A DNA stretch of 32,601 bases, from positions 1-32,601 of the forward strand of contig SYEM01000191.1 in assembly GCA_005801385.1 (NCBI GenBank), read 5' to 3'. The notes under the pieces are model-generated. The model searched no databases. It was not told the DNA's origin and was given only the letters and a program-made list of their open reading frames with translations. This DNA comes from Verrucomicrobiales bacterium. Its GTDB lineage: Bacteria > Verrucomicrobiota > Verrucomicrobiia > Limisphaerales > UBA9464. The position numbers and the translations under genes were made by a program. Below are positions 31,434 through 32,601 of this stretch, in pieces. How positions within the stretch are numbered: the first letter of the stretch is position 1; each line of letters opens with the position of its first letter.

Positions 31434-32601
31434 ATGATCCTTCCGCGCCTCTCCATCCAGCGGCCGATCCTGGCCACGATGCTGAACCTCACGCTGATCC
31501 TGTTCGGCGTGATCGGACTCTCCCGGCTCCCAGTCCGGGAACTGCCCGACATCGATCCTCCGATCATCTCTGTCACGACGATCTATCCCGGTGCGAACGC
31601 CCAGGTAGTCGAGACCGAGATCAGCGAGCGCCTCGAGGAGGCCCTCAACAACATCAGCGGCATCAAGACCCTCCGTTCCGAGAGTCGTGAGGGTGTCAGC
31701 AACATCTCCATCGAGTTCGACCTCTCCCGGGACATCGACATCGCCGCCCAGGACGTCCGGGACCGCGTCTCCCGTGTGCGGGGCGTGCTGCCCGACGACA
31801 TCCTCGAACCCATCGTGGCCAAGCAGGACGCCGACGCGCAGCCGATCCTGTGGCTGGCGGTCAACAGCGACCGGTACTCCCCCCTCGAGCTGACCACGAT
31901 GGCCGAGCGGATTCTGAAGCCTCGGTTGCAGGGTGTGGAGGGTGTGTCGTCCATCACCGTCGGCGGTGAGAAGCGATATGCGATGCGCCTGTGGCTGGAC
32001 TCCGAGAAGATGGCGGCCCGCGGGGTCACGGTGATCGACGTCCAGAACGCCCTCCGGGCCCAGAACATCGACCTGCCGAGCGGCCGCGTGGAGAACCTCG
32101 ACCGGGAGATGACCATCCAGACCCGGGGCGAACTGGCCACGGCAACCGAGTTCAACGACCTCGTCATCCGGGCTGATGGCGCCAATCTGGTCCGGCTGCG
32201 CGACATCGGACGGGCGGAGGACGGCGTGGAGGACTACCGGACCGTCGCCCGCGCCCGTGGCAAGCCCTGCATCTTCCTCGGCATCGTGAAGCAAGCGAAG
32301 GCCAAGACGGTGGCCGTCGCGGAGAAGATCCGCGCCGAGGCCGACGCCCTCCGACCCAGCCTGCCCGAGGGCTGCGAGATGTGGGTCGCGTTCGACTCCA
32401 GCACCTTCGTCGCCAAGGCCATCACCGAGGTCTGGGAAACCCTGGCCATGGCCTGCATCCTGGTCGTGCTCATCATCTTCATGTTCCTGCGCGACGTCCG
32501 CTCCACCCTCATCCCGGCCGTCGCCATCCCGGTCTCCCTCATCGGCACCTTCGCCCTGCTCTACGTCCTCGGCTACTCGGTCAACATCCTCACCATGCTC
32601 G
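31434..32601 (+). CDS. RND-family efflux permease, AcrB/HAE1-like (partial, runs off the right edge)
   Basis: A frame open from the ATG at 31434 to the window end (389 codons), absent from the track because it has no stop here. The N-terminus MILPRLSIQRPILATMLNL with helix 1 is typical of HAE1 RND pumps. The porter-domain blocks YPGANAQVVETEISERLEEAL and GVEGVSSITVGGEKRYAMRL follow. Helix 2 begins near residue 340 (ETLAMACILVVLIIFMFLRD), and helix 3 follows. About one third of the expected 1030 residues is visible; the proton-relay Asp pair of helix 4 lies outside. It pairs with the adaptor gene. Substrate cannot be inferred. Confidence 0.93.
   Translation, partial: MILPRLSIQRPILATMLNLTLILFGVIGLSRLPVRELPDIDPPIISVTTIYPGANAQVVETEISERLEEALNNISGIKTLRSESREGVSNISIEFDLSRDIDIAAQDVRDRVSRVRGVLPDDILEPIVAKQDADAQPILWLAVNSDRYSPLELTTMAERILKPRLQGVEGVSSITVGGEKRYAMRLWLDSEKMAARGVTVIDVQNALRAQNIDLPSGRVENLDREMTIQTRGELATATEFNDLVIRADGANLVRLRDIGRAEDGVEDYRTVARARGKPCIFLGIVKQAKAKTVAVAEKIRAEADALRPSLPEGCEMWVAFDSSTFVAKAITEVWETLAMACILVVLIIFMFLRDVRSTLIPAVAIPVSLIGTFALLYVLGYSVNILTML

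Overview
The window is a GC-rich, gene-dense piece of bacterial chromosome. It most resembles Verrucomicrobiota, possibly the Limisphaerales/Pedosphaera group. The basis is protein content: secreted lamin-tail and CotH-kinase proteins, a PmoA-like (DUF6807) lipoprotein beside a Tat-exported Gfo/Idh/MocA oxidoreductase, pseudopilins with Ala before the FTL..E cleavage box, and a verrucomicrobial-style C-terminal domain on the giant protein. The taxon is an inference; there is no rRNA gene here. I saw no tRNA, CRISPR array or recognisable transposase.

Region 1 (1-5423). A partial secreted concanavalin-like/lamin-tail protein runs off the left edge on the minus strand. Divergent from it are an EamA-like membrane protein and a PaaK-like adenylate-forming ligase. 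A minus-strand cluster follows: rsmD, a class A beta-lactamase-like serine hydrolase, a TPR protein and a small Rieske protein. Two of its junctions are ATGA overlaps.

Region 2 (5371-7361). An AAA ATPase of the DUF4143 family lies between two direct repeats of about 97 bp. Each repeat carries the first 18 codons of rsmD and its upstream sequence. The intact rsmD is at one end, a 32-codon rsmD remnant at the other, and an EmrE-like SMR gene lies just beyond. The simplest reading is a recent insertion into an older SMR-rsmD junction.

Region 3 (7492-17586). A DUF6807 lipoprotein and a Gfo/Idh/MocA oxidoreductase form a probable sugar-related pair. Next is a 721-aa fusion of an SDF (glutamate/dicarboxylate symporter) membrane domain to a periplasmic solute-binding domain. 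Convergent to it is a 1741-aa secreted protein with lamin-tail, chitobiase-C-like, CotH-kinase and REJ/PKD-like domains.

Region 4 (17796-30186). A small Gly-rich exported protein precedes a long type II secretion operon in the order E-F-G-H-I-J-K-L-M-C-D. Six consecutive junctions from I/J to C/D are 4-bp ATGA overlaps. The secretin is split into two proteins, each with its own signal peptide. The break falls inside the N3 domain, in a loop that is Gly/Ser/Asn-rich on both sides. No prepilin peptidase (GspO) is present in the window.

Region 5 (30320-32601). An RND membrane-fusion lipoprotein is followed by an AcrB-type RND permease that runs off the right edge.

The strongest candidates for something new are the N3-split secretin with its Gly-rich neighbour, the SDF-solute-binding fusion with degenerate transport motifs, and the repeat-flanked ATPase cassette. 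No intergenic gap exceeds 300 bp once the repeat and remnant are counted.
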